From the IMG/VR virus record IMGVR_UViG_3300025876_000005, positions 1-64,000 of that record: DNA of 64,000 nucleotides, one strand, 5' to 3'. The position numbers and the translations under genes were made by a program. Shown in pieces: positions 1 to 6,994 of this stretch. The notes beneath the pieces are model-generated. The model was given only the letters and a program-made list of their open reading frames with translations, was not told where the DNA came from and ran no database searches. This DNA comes from a virus. Numbering within the stretch: position 1 is the stretch's first letter; each line of letters starts with the position of its first letter.

Positions 1-2
1 AT

Positions 3-179
3 CCATCTGCTGAAATTGTAATGGGACTAGACGGAACCAAGCTATTAATTAAAAACGGATTTGCCGGAGCTATCTATTCCGATTACGACCCTCGAGACTT
101 TCAAGAAGATCTTGATGCTCTTATTATCTTTAATGCTAAGAAGAGTGTAAAATCATGGAAGCTTGAAAAATCACAATAA
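3..179 (+). CDS. 3' end of an unidentified protein (5' truncated by window edge)
   Basis: An open frame enters from the left edge and stops at TAA 177-179. It reads as about 58 residues rich in Asp, Lys and hydrophobics, with typical codon use for the window, so it looks like a real gene tail. The next gene starts 2 nt after the stop, in the same direction. No family recognised from this fragment. Confidence 0.55.
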   Translation, partial: PSAEIVMGLDGTKLLIKNGFAGAIYSDYDPRDFQEDLDALIIFNAKKSVKSWKLEKSQ

Positions 180-181
180 CT

Positions 182-439
182 ATGAAACATATAAAACTAT
201 TTGAAGAATTTATTAATGAGGAAGTAATTTCAGGAGGAATATCTGGGAATATGTCATTAGAGGATATTGCTAAAAAACATGAAGTAGATCTAGACGAACT
301 AGATACTGAGTATGAAAAAGGAATCTCAGTTGAGATGGAACATACTAATGATAAAAAAGTAGCGATGGAAATAGCAAGAGATCACCTTTTTGAGGATCCT
401 AAATATTATACAAAACTCGCAACTATAGAAAACGATTAA
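182..439 (+). CDS. Small protein with capsid-targeting-like N-terminus
   Basis: Product of 85 aa. Its first 13 residues, MKHIKLFEEFINE, match the tag repeated through this genome (MK-x-I/V-K-x-F/Y-x-x-F-I/V-x-E). T4 internal head proteins start in the same style (MKTYQEFIAE) and are cut after the Glu by the gp21 prohead protease. The rest is acidic and mostly helical with no recognised domain. I infer a small internal head or prohead-core protein that would be trimmed after residue 13. It is followed 4 nt later by another tagged gene, so the pair is probably cotranscribed. The start is fixed by the tag; no Shine-Dalgarno is visible. Confidence 0.75.
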   Translation: MKHIKLFEEFINEEVISGGISGNMSLEDIAKKHEVDLDELDTEYEKGISVEMEHTNDKKVAMEIARDHLFEDPKYYTKLATIEND

Positions 440-443
440 AGAT

Positions 444-1106
444 ATGAAATACATAAAACTCTTTGAACAATTTGTTGCCGAAAAAATTAAAGCATCTGAA
501 GCCTACGATACAATGGAAGGCGTTCAGACTGTGATTGACGGTAAAAGAGAACTTGCATTTATTTCAACAATGGATGCTCCGATTTATCGACCTAATAACG
601 AGAGTGAACTAGAGGCAATGCAACATGGTCTAGATAATGGACTTAAAGCAATTGAAGTTAAAGGTAAACCTGATGGTAGGGCTTGGGTAATGTACAAGAA
701 CAACAAGAAGGCTGCTCAGAAACTTGCAGACTATGCAGAGAAGAAGGGTGGGTATTTAAGTGATGATACGCCAGAAGAGGCAAGATACGTTGGTGATCTG
801 CTTGGCTACGACAAGAAGGACATCAATGCATTTATCAAGAGAGTCTATAAAGTAGATGAAACCGAAGCCAGAGCAGACCTTAAAGATGAAGACGATAGAC
901 TGATGAAGATCAGACATTTCCAAGGCTCAATCCAAGACCTTGACGACTGGCTTAGAAGCAGGATCGGTGAAACAAATCCACATAAGGATGTTATAATGAT
1001 AAATGGGCCACAACAAGGCCAGAAAGATAAGTCATTACCATACCAAGACTTTCAAAACGGAGACTCAGATCTAATAAAGAATAGACATGGAAGAAAAGAC
1101 AGCTAA
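444..1106 (+). CDS. Capsid-targeting-tagged protein of unknown function
   Basis: Product of 220 aa beginning MKYIKLFEQFVAE, nearly identical in protein and DNA to the start of the preceding gene, so the two tags are recent copies or recombine. The body is charged and mostly helical, with a Lys-rich segment around residues 85-105 and an acidic stretch near 140-150. No enzyme motif seen. I infer an internal head protein, processed after the Glu at residue 13. It overlaps the next gene by 20 nt, which suggests translational coupling. Confidence 0.75.
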   Translation: MKYIKLFEQFVAEKIKASEAYDTMEGVQTVIDGKRELAFISTMDAPIYRPNNESELEAMQHGLDNGLKAIEVKGKPDGRAWVMYKNNKKAAQKLADYAEKKGGYLSDDTPEEARYVGDLLGYDKKDINAFIKRVYKVDETEARADLKDEDDRLMKIRHFQGSIQDLDDWLRSRIGETNPHKDVIMINGPQQGQKDKSLPYQDFQNGDSDLIKNRHGRKDS

Positions 1107-1299
1107 AGATATAGCAGCTCAACTTAAACGCATTGCAGATGCTCTTGATAAACAAAATGTAATTGAAGAGAAGAAGCTTAAGCGTGACGAGAAAGTTAGT
1201 AAGCTACAGGAAAAGAAACTACGCAGCGATCTTCGTGAAGACATGCCGATTAACGAAGACAAGGTAATAAAAGTTAGACCAAACTTTAAAAGCCAGTGA
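1087..1299 (+). CDS. Small charged coiled-coil protein
   Basis: Product of 70 aa, very rich in Lys, Glu and Asp, with heptad-like hydrophobic spacing (IAAQLKRIADALDKQ) that suggests a short coiled coil over residues 8-50. It overlaps the upstream gene by 20 nt, and its TGA stop overlaps the GTG start of the downstream DnaJ-like gene. This GTGA arrangement suggests coupled translation and possibly a joint role with the co-chaperone, but that is inference. No family recognised. Confidence 0.65.
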   Translation: MEEKTAKDIAAQLKRIADALDKQNVIEEKKLKRDEKVSKLQEKKLRSDLREDMPINEDKVIKVRPNFKSQ

Positions 1300-2105
1300 G
1301 CTACTACGATACATTAGGTGTTAGCGAGAATGCAACACAGGATGAAATCAAGAAGGCTTATCGTAAACTAAGCAAGGAATATCACCCGGATATTAGTGGT
1401 GGCGATGATGTAAAATTTAAAGAGATCGCCGAAGCATACGGAGCTATTGGTGACGAAAATAAGCGAGCAAATTATGATAATCAACGAAGGCAACAAGACT
1501 TCTTTGCGCGGCATAACCAACAGGATCGTTACAGCATGTCCGACATGTTCGATCAGGTCTTTGGCAATGCGTTCAACAACCAACAGAGAAGACAAAAAGG
1601 ACAAGACATTAGAGTCCAGATCCATGTTTCATTTGATGAAGCATTTCATGGCACAACTAAAACTTTTGACGTTAACGGGCAGAGCATCCGAATGACGTTT
1701 AAACCTGGTCTAAAAACAGGCCAGCGTTTCAGAATAGCCGGCAAAGGCTATCCACATCAACTTAACACAAGCCTACCGAACGGAGACCTTGTAGTCGAGA
1801 TCCATGTTATCTCAGACAGTAGGTTTATTATGCAAGGCAACGACATCTGGCTAGAGAAAACCCTACCATGGTATGATATTATGTTAGGCTGTTCAATTCC
1901 ACTAGAAACACCAGAAGGCTTGATCAGCCTAAAGATACCAAGAGGTACTTACCCAGAAAAGACATTAAGACTTAAAGAGAAAGGCTACCCAGTTTACGGC
2001 ACAGAACAAAGGGGATCTCTCTTAGTAAAAATACATGCTTCTTACCCAGAATTAAACGAAGAGCAGTTAGAATATATAGAAAAGATAAAACAAAACAATG
2101 GATGA
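1296..2105 (+). CDS. DnaJ/CbpA-type co-chaperone
   Basis: Product of 269 aa, starting at GTG (1296) that overlaps the previous stop. Residues 1-65 are a J domain: YYDTLGVS at the start, KKAYRKLSKEYHPD with the HPD tripeptide at 30-32, then the helix IV region. J domains stimulate the ATPase of Hsp70 (DnaK). Residues about 100-265 match the two beta-barrel substrate-binding domains of DnaJ C-terminal type (GFRF/KGYP-type loops such as GKGYP). There is no Cys-rich zinc finger, so it resembles CbpA/class II J proteins. T4-like phages need chaperones for head and tail folding, so a phage J protein recruiting host DnaK is plausible. Only the family call is firm. Confidence 0.93.
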   Translation: MSYYDTLGVSENATQDEIKKAYRKLSKEYHPDISGGDDVKFKEIAEAYGAIGDENKRANYDNQRRQQDFFARHNQQDRYSMSDMFDQVFGNAFNNQQRRQKGQDIRVQIHVSFDEAFHGTTKTFDVNGQSIRMTFKPGLKTGQRFRIAGKGYPHQLNTSLPNGDLVVEIHVISDSRFIMQGNDIWLEKTLPWYDIMLGCSIPLETPEGLISLKIPRGTYPEKTLRLKEKGYPVYGTEQRGSLLVKIHASYPELNEEQLEYIEKIKQNNG

Positions 2106-2385
2106 TTCAGAAATGTTTATGAACTTTTACGATCCACATCGTGGCTCACCATTCTACGGAATGATGGCCAGTCTAATCTTTACACATAGAGATCAGTTCT
2201 ATCAAGCACTTTATGAAGCCATTTCAAAACATCCAAGTTACGTTGTTCTTTCAGATCTAGAATCAGAGAAAAAGTTAAAAGTCTTAGATGGTATGATTCA
2301 ATACTACGAGGCTAAAGAGTCCTACGAAAAATGTGCCACACTGTTAAACATTAAAAAAGAAATCGAAGAATATGTTGAAAATTGA
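2098..2385 (+). CDS. Small protein with C-terminal YEKC motif, paralogue of the 2615-2959 product
   Basis: Product of 95 aa overlapping the DnaJ gene by 8 nt and the bS21 gene by 14 nt. Its C-terminal half has the pattern L-x-x-M-I-x-Y-Y-E-x-x-E-x-YEKC-x-x-L-x-x-I-K. The product at 2615-2959 repeats this pattern, so the two are paralogous and flank bS21. The motif is helical and resembles small helical phage proteins that pair with a partner, but I recognise no function. The conserved Cys sits in the helix. Confidence 0.65.
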   Translation: MDDSEMFMNFYDPHRGSPFYGMMASLIFTHRDQFYQALYEAISKHPSYVVLSDLESEKKLKVLDGMIQYYEAKESYEKCATLLNIKKEIEEYVEN

Positions 2386-2563
2386 AGTCGGTAAAGGTGG
2401 CATTGAAAAAGCCCTTAAGCTATATAAATCTAAAGTAATACGTACAAGACAGCTCAAAGAACTACGCGAGCGCCAACAACATGTTAAGCCATCTGCTAAG
2501 AAGAGAAAGCAGAAAATGAAGGCTAAGTATGTAGAAAGCAAGTTTAGATCGAATCAAGACTAA
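2372..2563 (+). CDS. rpsU: Ribosomal protein bS21 homologue
   Basis: Product of 63 aa, highly basic. It follows the bS21 pattern: an N-terminal beta strand (MLKIEVG), the IEKALKLYK helix, the L-KELRERQ turn, and a Lys/Arg-rich tail ending in the Lys-rich KMKAKYVESKF segment typical of Bacteroidota bS21. Length fits the family (about 60-70). bS21 sits on the 30S platform near the 3' end of 16S rRNA. In Flavobacteria it helps occlude the anti-Shine-Dalgarno. A phage copy could replace host bS21 and shift ribosome choice of mRNAs (inference). The start overlaps the upstream gene by 14 nt, so translation is probably coupled. Confidence 0.9.
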   Translation: MLKIEVGKGGIEKALKLYKSKVIRTRQLKELRERQQHVKPSAKKRKQKMKAKYVESKFRSNQD

Positions 2564-2614
2564 ACTTATACCATAAAGATATACTACTATTTTTAATCTT
2601 AATTTCTAGTTAGG

Positions 2615-2959
2615 ATGTATGCCAGCAAAAATATATATGATGTGCGGTACAATAAACGTACTCGCAGATCATATATGAAAAAAGAAGGCAATACGATAAT
2701 GAGCGGATTTATTTCAAACTCGGACAAGGATAGTCTGATGAGAGCATCTTATTACCAACTCACACGTAACTTTACTAAGACGGTGAACCGCTTCATAGTA
2801 TTCAAGGACGATGATAGGTTAATAGAGATACCTCATGGCATAAGTCAGAGGTCTAAATTTATAGATCTAATGGTTAGATACTTCGAGGAGATCGAAGAGT
2901 ATGAAAAATGTGAACGACTAATGAAGCTAAAGGAGCTAGTCATAATGGCTGGGGATTAA
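2615..2959 (+). CDS. Small protein with YEKC motif, paralogue of the 2098-2385 product
   Basis: Product of 114 aa with a basic N-terminus (residues 8-25) and the same C-terminal pattern as the gene before bS21: F-x-x-E-E-YEKC-x-x-L-M-K-L-K. The preceding 50 nt (2564-2614) hold an AT-rich stretch with GATATAC at 2578-2584 but no clear terminator. The GG just before the ATG gives at best a weak ribosome binding site. Function unknown. Confidence 0.65.
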   Translation: MYASKNIYDVRYNKRTRRSYMKKEGNTIMSGFISNSDKDSLMRASYYQLTRNFTKTVNRFIVFKDDDRLIEIPHGISQRSKFIDLMVRYFEEIEEYEKCERLMKLKELVIMAGD

Positions 2960-2973
2960 ACACAATAAATTGA

Positions 2974-3654
2974 ATGACAAAACGAACCAACACAGGAGAT
3001 AATAACGAACTGCTAAAGAGAGTACAATTAAGGCAGTCACAACAAAAATATTTAAACCAAATTGAAAACAATGAAATAACATTTTGCTACGGGCCAGCCG
3101 GAACTTCGAAAACGTTTACGGCTTGTTTCGCAGCACTTAAACTCTTAAAGGAGAAGAAGATCAAACAGATCATCTTATGTAAGCCAATCCAGGAAGCTGG
3201 TGAGAAGTTGGGCTTTCTACCAGGTGGTAAAGATGAGAAGGTAGATCCTTACATGAAATCTTACAAGTCTAACATCGAGAAGATTATTGGACATGAAGAG
3301 ACTAAGATCTTATTCGACAAGAATATTATTAAGTTTGAACCTTTAGCATATATGCGAGGCGATACGTTTGACGACTCACTTATGATTCTCGACGAAGCCC
3401 AGAACGCAACCTTTAAGCAGCTAATGTTATTTGTAACTCGAATGGGAAGAGACTCAAAGGTTATTGTAACCGGAGACGTAAGTCAACATGACATTGCAGC
3501 ATCTAGAGTTTCATTACCTAATTTCATCGAGTTAATCGGAAATGTAAAAGGTGTCGGCACTCACATCTTCAACGATAGAGATATAGTGAGAGCTAAGATT
3601 TTACAAGACATCGTGAAAAGGTATGACCAATGGAGACACAAGAACGAAAAATAA
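2974..3654 (+). CDS. phoH: PhoH-like ATPase
   Basis: Product of 226 aa, a typical length for phage PhoH. Walker A is GPAGTSKT (residues 40-47); Ser replaces the usual Gly before Lys. Walker B is LMILDEAQ near residue 135, followed by the VTGDVSQ segment characteristic of PhoH. PhoH proteins are P-loop NTPases of the helicase superfamily, widespread in phages, often linked to RNA metabolism or phosphate stress, with no settled role. It is followed by a GNAT gene overlapping by 25 nt. Family call firm; role open. Confidence 0.93.
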   Translation: MTKRTNTGDNNELLKRVQLRQSQQKYLNQIENNEITFCYGPAGTSKTFTACFAALKLLKEKKIKQIILCKPIQEAGEKLGFLPGGKDEKVDPYMKSYKSNIEKIIGHEETKILFDKNIIKFEPLAYMRGDTFDDSLMILDEAQNATFKQLMLFVTRMGRDSKVIVTGDVSQHDIAASRVSLPNFIELIGNVKGVGTHIFNDRDIVRAKILQDIVKRYDQWRHKNEK

Positions 3655-4076
3655 CAATCGAAGACGCGGGCTATAATGATCTAGACAGAATCTGCCAGAT
3701 CTATAGCTCCGCATTCGGCTTTACAGAACCAGCACCAGTTCAATGGTGGAAAATAATAAGTGACAATAGCATTACATATCGCGTCATTAAAGTTGACGGC
3801 GAAATTGCTGGAGTTGCTTCTCTAATTACAGTCAATAAAATTATCAGATCAGGTAATAGAATTGCCCTGATCGAAGACGTTGCTGTAGCTGAAGAATACC
3901 GAGGCTTAGGCTTAGGTAAAATGCTGATTGAAGATCTACTTAAACTTTCAGTAGAGAAGAATTGTTACAAGACAATCCTAAACTGTTCAGACGAGAACGT
4001 AGAGTTCTACGAAAAGTGTGGTATGTACAGAGCTGAGAACCAGATGCGATGGGATCGACCTAAGAAAGAGTCCTAA
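3630..4076 (+). CDS. GNAT-family N-acetyltransferase
   Basis: Product of 148 aa with the GNAT layout: beta strands with VAGVASL-type motif around residues 60-70, EDVAVAEEYRGLGLGKML (motif A with the R/Q-x-x-G-x-G/A acetyl-CoA loop, RGLGLG near 90) and a C-terminal NVEFYEKCGM segment (motif B). It would transfer an acetyl group from acetyl-CoA to an amine; the substrate cannot be read. It overlaps PhoH by 25 nt, with ATG at 3630. A 42-nt gap separates it from the RNase HII gene. Confidence 0.88.
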   Translation: METQERKITIEDAGYNDLDRICQIYSSAFGFTEPAPVQWWKIISDNSITYRVIKVDGEIAGVASLITVNKIIRSGNRIALIEDVAVAEEYRGLGLGKMLIEDLLKLSVEKNCYKTILNCSDENVEFYEKCGMYRAENQMRWDRPKKES

Positions 4077-4118
4077 ACAATTCTAGAGCTTCACATATAA
4101 CTCTAAATAAGTTTATAA

Positions 4119-4751
4119 ATGAAGCAGATCCTACTAAAATCAAGCCATATGAACGACCTCGACATAACAGAGGTTGGCCTCGACGAGGCTGGCAGAGGCG
4201 CACTTGCAGGCCCAGTTACCGTTGCTGCGTGTATTATGCCACATGGTTTTCAACATGAGTTGATTAAAGACTCAAAGTTACTTTCTGAAGGACAGAAGGT
4301 AGAAGCTCGTAGGCTAGTTCTGGACAACGCACTTGCATATTCAATAGTTCATATTCCAGTAGAGGAAATCGAGTCCACAAACATACTGAAAGCGACTCTG
4401 AACGGTATGAAGCAATGCCTTGATAAAATAGCCGAAGAAAACGAGTTCCAGTTCATTCTGGTTGATGGGGATCAGTTCCATGGGTACAATGGTATACCTT
4501 TCGGAACCATCGTTGGCGGAGACAACATATACGTTAGTATTGCAGCAGCTTCGATTCTAGCAAAGACCGAACGTGATAATTACATGCGAGATTTGAGCCA
4601 GATGGAGGAGTATGCAGCATTTGGCTGGGGTAGTAATAAAGGCTACGGTACCAAACAACACAGAGACGCAATCGTTAACGAGGGCGCTACACCAATGCAC
4701 AGACATTCATTCATCAGTCACATGTTGACTAAAACAACTAATCTGTTTTGA
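4119..4751 (+). CDS. rnhB: Ribonuclease HII
   Basis: Product of 210 aa, the usual family length. The DEAGRG catalytic motif is at residues 22-27, followed by GALAGPVTVAA, then SKLLSEGQK, the VDGDQ acid region near 128, the ASILAKTERD acid and the GYGTKQH segment near 178. RNase HII cuts the RNA strand of RNA-DNA hybrids and at single ribonucleotides. In a phage it would remove primers or R-loops. The TGA stop overlaps the TTG start of the next gene. Confidence 0.96.
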   Translation: MKQILLKSSHMNDLDITEVGLDEAGRGALAGPVTVAACIMPHGFQHELIKDSKLLSEGQKVEARRLVLDNALAYSIVHIPVEEIESTNILKATLNGMKQCLDKIAEENEFQFILVDGDQFHGYNGIPFGTIVGGDNIYVSIAAASILAKTERDNYMRDLSQMEEYAAFGWGSNKGYGTKQHRDAIVNEGATPMHRHSFISHMLTKTTNLF

Positions 4752-5089
4752 ATCTGCTCTTAGGCTTCCTGCTCTTCTTCTTAGGCCAGGGCTTGATTTG
4801 GGTACAGACGAATGGTCAATTTGTATGGCCATGGTTTAAGAAGAACCCATGGCTAGTTTCTTTTGCTTTTGGTGGTATTATCAGTTACATCTTAATTCAG
4901 GCAACCCGACTAGTAGTTGAACATTTCGATGGAATGCTTTGGCCTGGCCGTTTTATTGGCTTTGCCAGTGGAATCCTGATCTTTACAGTAATGACATATA
5001 TTTTCATGGGTGAAGGTATAACTGCAAAAACAGGAGTTTCTCTCGCACTATCGGTTGGCCTAATCGCTATTCAATTATTTTGGAAATGA
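4748..5089 (+). CDS. Small multi-pass membrane protein
   Basis: Product of 113 aa from a TTG start at 4748 that overlaps the RNase HII stop. It is strongly hydrophobic, with about four membrane segments (residues 2-20, 33-55, 65-85 and 95-112) and Trp-rich loops (WPWFKKNPW). The terminal codons overlap the next gene. No family recognised; a phage inner-membrane protein of unknown role. Confidence 0.6.
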   Translation: MNLLLGFLLFFLGQGLIWVQTNGQFVWPWFKKNPWLVSFAFGGIISYILIQATRLVVEHFDGMLWPGRFIGFASGILIFTVMTYIFMGEGITAKTGVSLALSVGLIAIQLFWK

Positions 5090-5337
5090 AACTAAAAGAC
5101 TTAGACAAGATAGAATTTAAGAAGCCACCAACAGTCGCAGTTTACCGTAAGACTAAAACAGGCAAAAAACACTACATGTTAGTCACTCTTAAAAGTGTTG
5201 ACATTGTGAATAATGCTCGAGCTCAGAAGCCCCTGATCGATCACAAATATGAGATTATAGATCTAGGTGTTGGTGAAGGTTTCATTGGGCGCTGGATGGA
5301 CAAACATAAGATTAAGACATTTGACTTTGTTGAGTAA
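5086..5337 (+). CDS. Small basic protein of unknown function
   Basis: Product of 83 aa from ATG 5086, which overlaps the previous TGA (ATGA). A TTG six nt upstream is possible but the ATG is preferred. The protein is Lys-rich with a beta-rich centre (VAVYRKTKTGKKHYMLV) and ends FDFVE. It is the last gene before a promoter-like site, and no hairpin terminator is seen after it. Function not recognised. Confidence 0.6.
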   Translation: MKLKDLDKIEFKKPPTVAVYRKTKTGKKHYMLVTLKSVDIVNNARAQKPLIDHKYEIIDLGVGEGFIGRWMDKHKIKTFDFVE

Positions 5338-5354
5338 ATCTGCAAAATAATTGC

Positions 5355-5404
5355 AAAAAAGTTTTCTAGTGTCAATCTTTTTTATTATATTAGTACTGTA
5401 ATTA
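5355..5404 (+). promoter_or_regulatory. Promoter-like site upstream of the 5418 gene
   Basis: AAAAAAGTTTT at 5355-5365 is followed by TATATTAG at 5386-5393 and then ACTGTAATTAAAA. The G of the first element lies 25 nt from the start of TATATT. The same layout and spacing occur at 13142/13167 and 16839/16864. The downstream element resembles the Bacteroidota -7 box TAnnTTTG. Likely read by the host sigma factor, hence early or middle expression (inference). Confidence 0.6.
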
Positions 5405-5417
5405 AAAACATACATAA

Positions 5418-5642
5418 ATGAACAAACTATTAGAAATTATCGGACTCTTCTTTATCGGGTTAACTGCTATCTCTTTAATAGCATTGCTAATGGCATTTCC
5501 AACCATGTGGTTGTGGAATACATGTCTAGAACCTGCAGTCGATGGAGTCAACTCAATCGGCTTCTGGCAAGCACTTGGATTGAACTTCTTATTCTCAATC
5601 CTATTTAAGTCAAACGTAAAAAGCAACAGCAAGAATGGATAA
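5418..5642 (+). CDS. Small conserved-type phage membrane protein
   Basis: Product of 74 aa. The first segment (residues 4-33) is a long hydrophobic helix ending FPTMWLWN; the second, GFWQALGLNFLFSILF (about 48-63), looks like a re-entrant or second helix. The WN...P...G...FWQAL pattern is one I associate with small membrane proteins in many phages, whose function is unknown. First gene after a promoter-like site, with an A-rich leader; overlaps the downstream nucleotidase by 8 nt. Confidence 0.7.
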   Translation: MNKLLEIIGLFFIGLTAISLIALLMAFPTMWLWNTCLEPAVDGVNSIGFWQALGLNFLFSILFKSNVKSNSKNG

Positions 5643-6096
5643 GAAAGTAGTTTACATAGACATGGATGGCGTTCTCGTCGATCTAGTCGGTGCAGTCTAC
5701 GAAAAATATATCCATGCACTCGGTGAAGACGGTTTTGACGTTGGCGCGATTATCGACCAAGATGTAGAACCATTCTACAAAGCAGCGCCAATGCCAGGTG
5801 CGGTAGAAGCATTCAAGCAACTCAGTAACGACCCAAGATTTGACGTTTACATCTTATCAACAGCACCTTGGGCTAATCCAGAGTCTCTAACTGCAAAACG
5901 AGTTTGGGCAGAGCAACACCTTGGTAATGAGGTTAACCGAAGACTTATTTTCACACACAACAAGAACTTAATGATCGGTGACTATCTGATCGACGACCGA
6001 CCAAACAATGGTGCTGCAGAGTTCAAAGGTCAAGTAATTAAGTTTGGCTCGGAAGAATGCCCAGACTGGAAAACAGTATTGCAAATCTTAAACTAG
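5635..6096 (+). CDS. 5'(3')-deoxyribonucleotidase (HAD superfamily)
   Basis: Product of 153 aa. HAD motif I is DMDGVLVD (D9, D11); motif II is the STAPW segment near residue 83; motif III/IV is GDYLIDDRPNNG near 122-133. This combination matches the NT5C-type deoxyribonucleotidase family, which dephosphorylates dNMPs. In phages it may tune dNTP pools or recycle host nucleotides. It overlaps the small membrane-protein gene by 8 nt, so the two are probably one operon. Confidence 0.9.
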   Translation: MDKKVVYIDMDGVLVDLVGAVYEKYIHALGEDGFDVGAIIDQDVEPFYKAAPMPGAVEAFKQLSNDPRFDVYILSTAPWANPESLTAKRVWAEQHLGNEVNRRLIFTHNKNLMIGDYLIDDRPNNGAAEFKGQVIKFGSEECPDWKTVLQILN

Positions 6097-6101
6097 AAAC
6101 A

Positions 6102-6302
6102 ATGGACGCTAGAGTTAGAGCTATTTACGACAAATGCACTGATGTAATATCATCATGTAAGAATGAAAGTCAAATGAATGCTGCAGCTAACTACAAAGAG
6201 CTTGCGATCAAACGCATTCGAGAACTGAGTAACATCCAGGCAATAGAGACTATAGTGGACAATATTAACTTTCACTATCGGATTAAGAGTAGACATTTAT
6301 AA
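6102..6302 (+). CDS. Small helical protein of unknown function
   Basis: Product of 66 aa from ATG 6102, five nt after the nucleotidase stop. An upstream in-frame ATG at 6057 would overlap the nucleotidase by 40 nt and is less likely. The protein is helical and basic at its end (YRIKSRHL). No motif recognised. Confidence 0.55.
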   Translation: MDARVRAIYDKCTDVISSCKNESQMNAAANYKELAIKRIRELSNIQAIETIVDNINFHYRIKSRHL

Positions 6303-6347
6303 CAATGAATAAAAACAATTTAATCAAATAATCATAATCAAATAATC

Positions 6348-6572
6348 ATGAAACAGTTAGTATGTGGTTTTATAGGGTTCGTTACATTTTTAACGGCCTG
6401 TGTTTTGTTTTCTTCTTGTGAGAAAACGTGTATGCAATGGAGTTGTAATACTCATAAAGTAGATAAGAATGGTGAACAAATTTGGGTTCGAACATCAGCA
6501 TCCAATGGCCACATCTACGGAGAAAAGAATTGCATTTGTATTGATGAAGTAAACAGATATACCGGTAAATAA
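6348..6572 (+). CDS. Putative lipoprotein
   Basis: Product of 74 aa with an N-terminal signal segment (residues 3-23) and a lipobox-like LFSSC, so Cys near residue 24 is the likely lipidated residue. The mature part is short, with Cys pairs (CMQWSC, CICID) that may form disulphides outside the cytoplasm. It is followed 2 nt later by a second exported protein, and both are more AT-rich than the genes around them, which suggests acquisition from a host. Function unknown; a cell-surface role such as superinfection exclusion is possible but not shown. Confidence 0.7.
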   Translation: MKQLVCGFIGFVTFLTACVLFSSCEKTCMQWSCNTHKVDKNGEQIWVRTSASNGHIYGEKNCICIDEVNRYTGK

Positions 6573-6574
6573 AG

Positions 6575-6907
6575 ATGAAAAAGTTATTAGTAATAGCGGC
6601 AATGTTTGTTGGAGCAACTGCATTCGCACAAGAAGTCCATATTCCAAACGCATTCACCCCTGATGGTGATATGATGAATGATTATTGGAAACCTATATTT
6701 GATGATACATTGACGGTTTCAGATTACCTGTTAGAAGTTTATACACGTAATGGTCAACTTATATTTGAAACAAGAGATACCAATCAATATTGGGATGGCA
6801 CATGGTGGGGTTCTAATGTTAGTGAATCAACGTTCGTATATCGATTGGTAATGCGTGTTGAATCCAACGATATTAATAAAGTTGGATTTGTAGAAGTTTT
6901 GAGATAA
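6575..6907 (+). CDS. Secreted stand-alone CHU_C / T9SS type B sorting-domain protein
   Basis: Product of 110 aa. Residues 1-18 form a signal peptide ending AFA. The remainder is almost exactly one gliding-motility-associated C-terminal domain (CHU_C, the T9SS type B signal): IPNAFTPDGDMMNDYW, then a VYTRNGQLIFET strand, WDGTWWG, and FVYRL near the end. In Bacteroidota this domain normally sits at the C-terminus of large exported adhesins or enzymes and directs them through the type IX secretion system. Here there is no passenger. It forms an exported pair with the lipoprotein gene upstream and ends at a terminator. The domain call is strong; its role in infection is unknown. Confidence 0.85.
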   Translation: MKKLLVIAAMFVGATAFAQEVHIPNAFTPDGDMMNDYWKPIFDDTLTVSDYLLEVYTRNGQLIFETRDTNQYWDGTWWGSNVSESTFVYRLVMRVESNDINKVGFVEVLR

Positions 6908-6935
6908 GTACTCAAAAATAATTGCAAAAAAGATG

Positions 6936-6966
6936 GCCTGAGATTTTTTAGTCTCGGGCTTTTTTA
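6936..6966 (+). terminator. Rho-independent terminator after the CHU_C gene
   Basis: GCCTGAGA (6936-6943) pairs with TCTCGGGC (6952-6959) with one G-T wobble and an AT-rich loop, followed by a T run. The next promoter-like box begins at 6968, so its upstream element would lie inside this hairpin. Confidence 0.85.
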
Positions 6967-6967
6967 T

Positions 6968-6985
6968 TATATTTACACTGTAAAA
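6968..6985 (+). promoter_or_regulatory. Promoter-like box fused to the preceding terminator
   Basis: TATATTTAC (6968-6976) followed by ACTGTAAAACAAAA. This matches the box at 16864 and resembles the Bacteroidota -7 element. The start codon of the phosphatase gene is at 6995. The usual AAAAAGTTTT upstream element is replaced by the T-rich loop of the terminator. Confidence 0.5.
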
Positions 6986-6994
6986 CAAAACAAG

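Noticed and set aside
1368-1625. Minus-strand open frame inside the DnaJ gene
   Set aside because: It lies wholly in a convincing J-domain gene, and no minus-strand gene elsewhere is supported.
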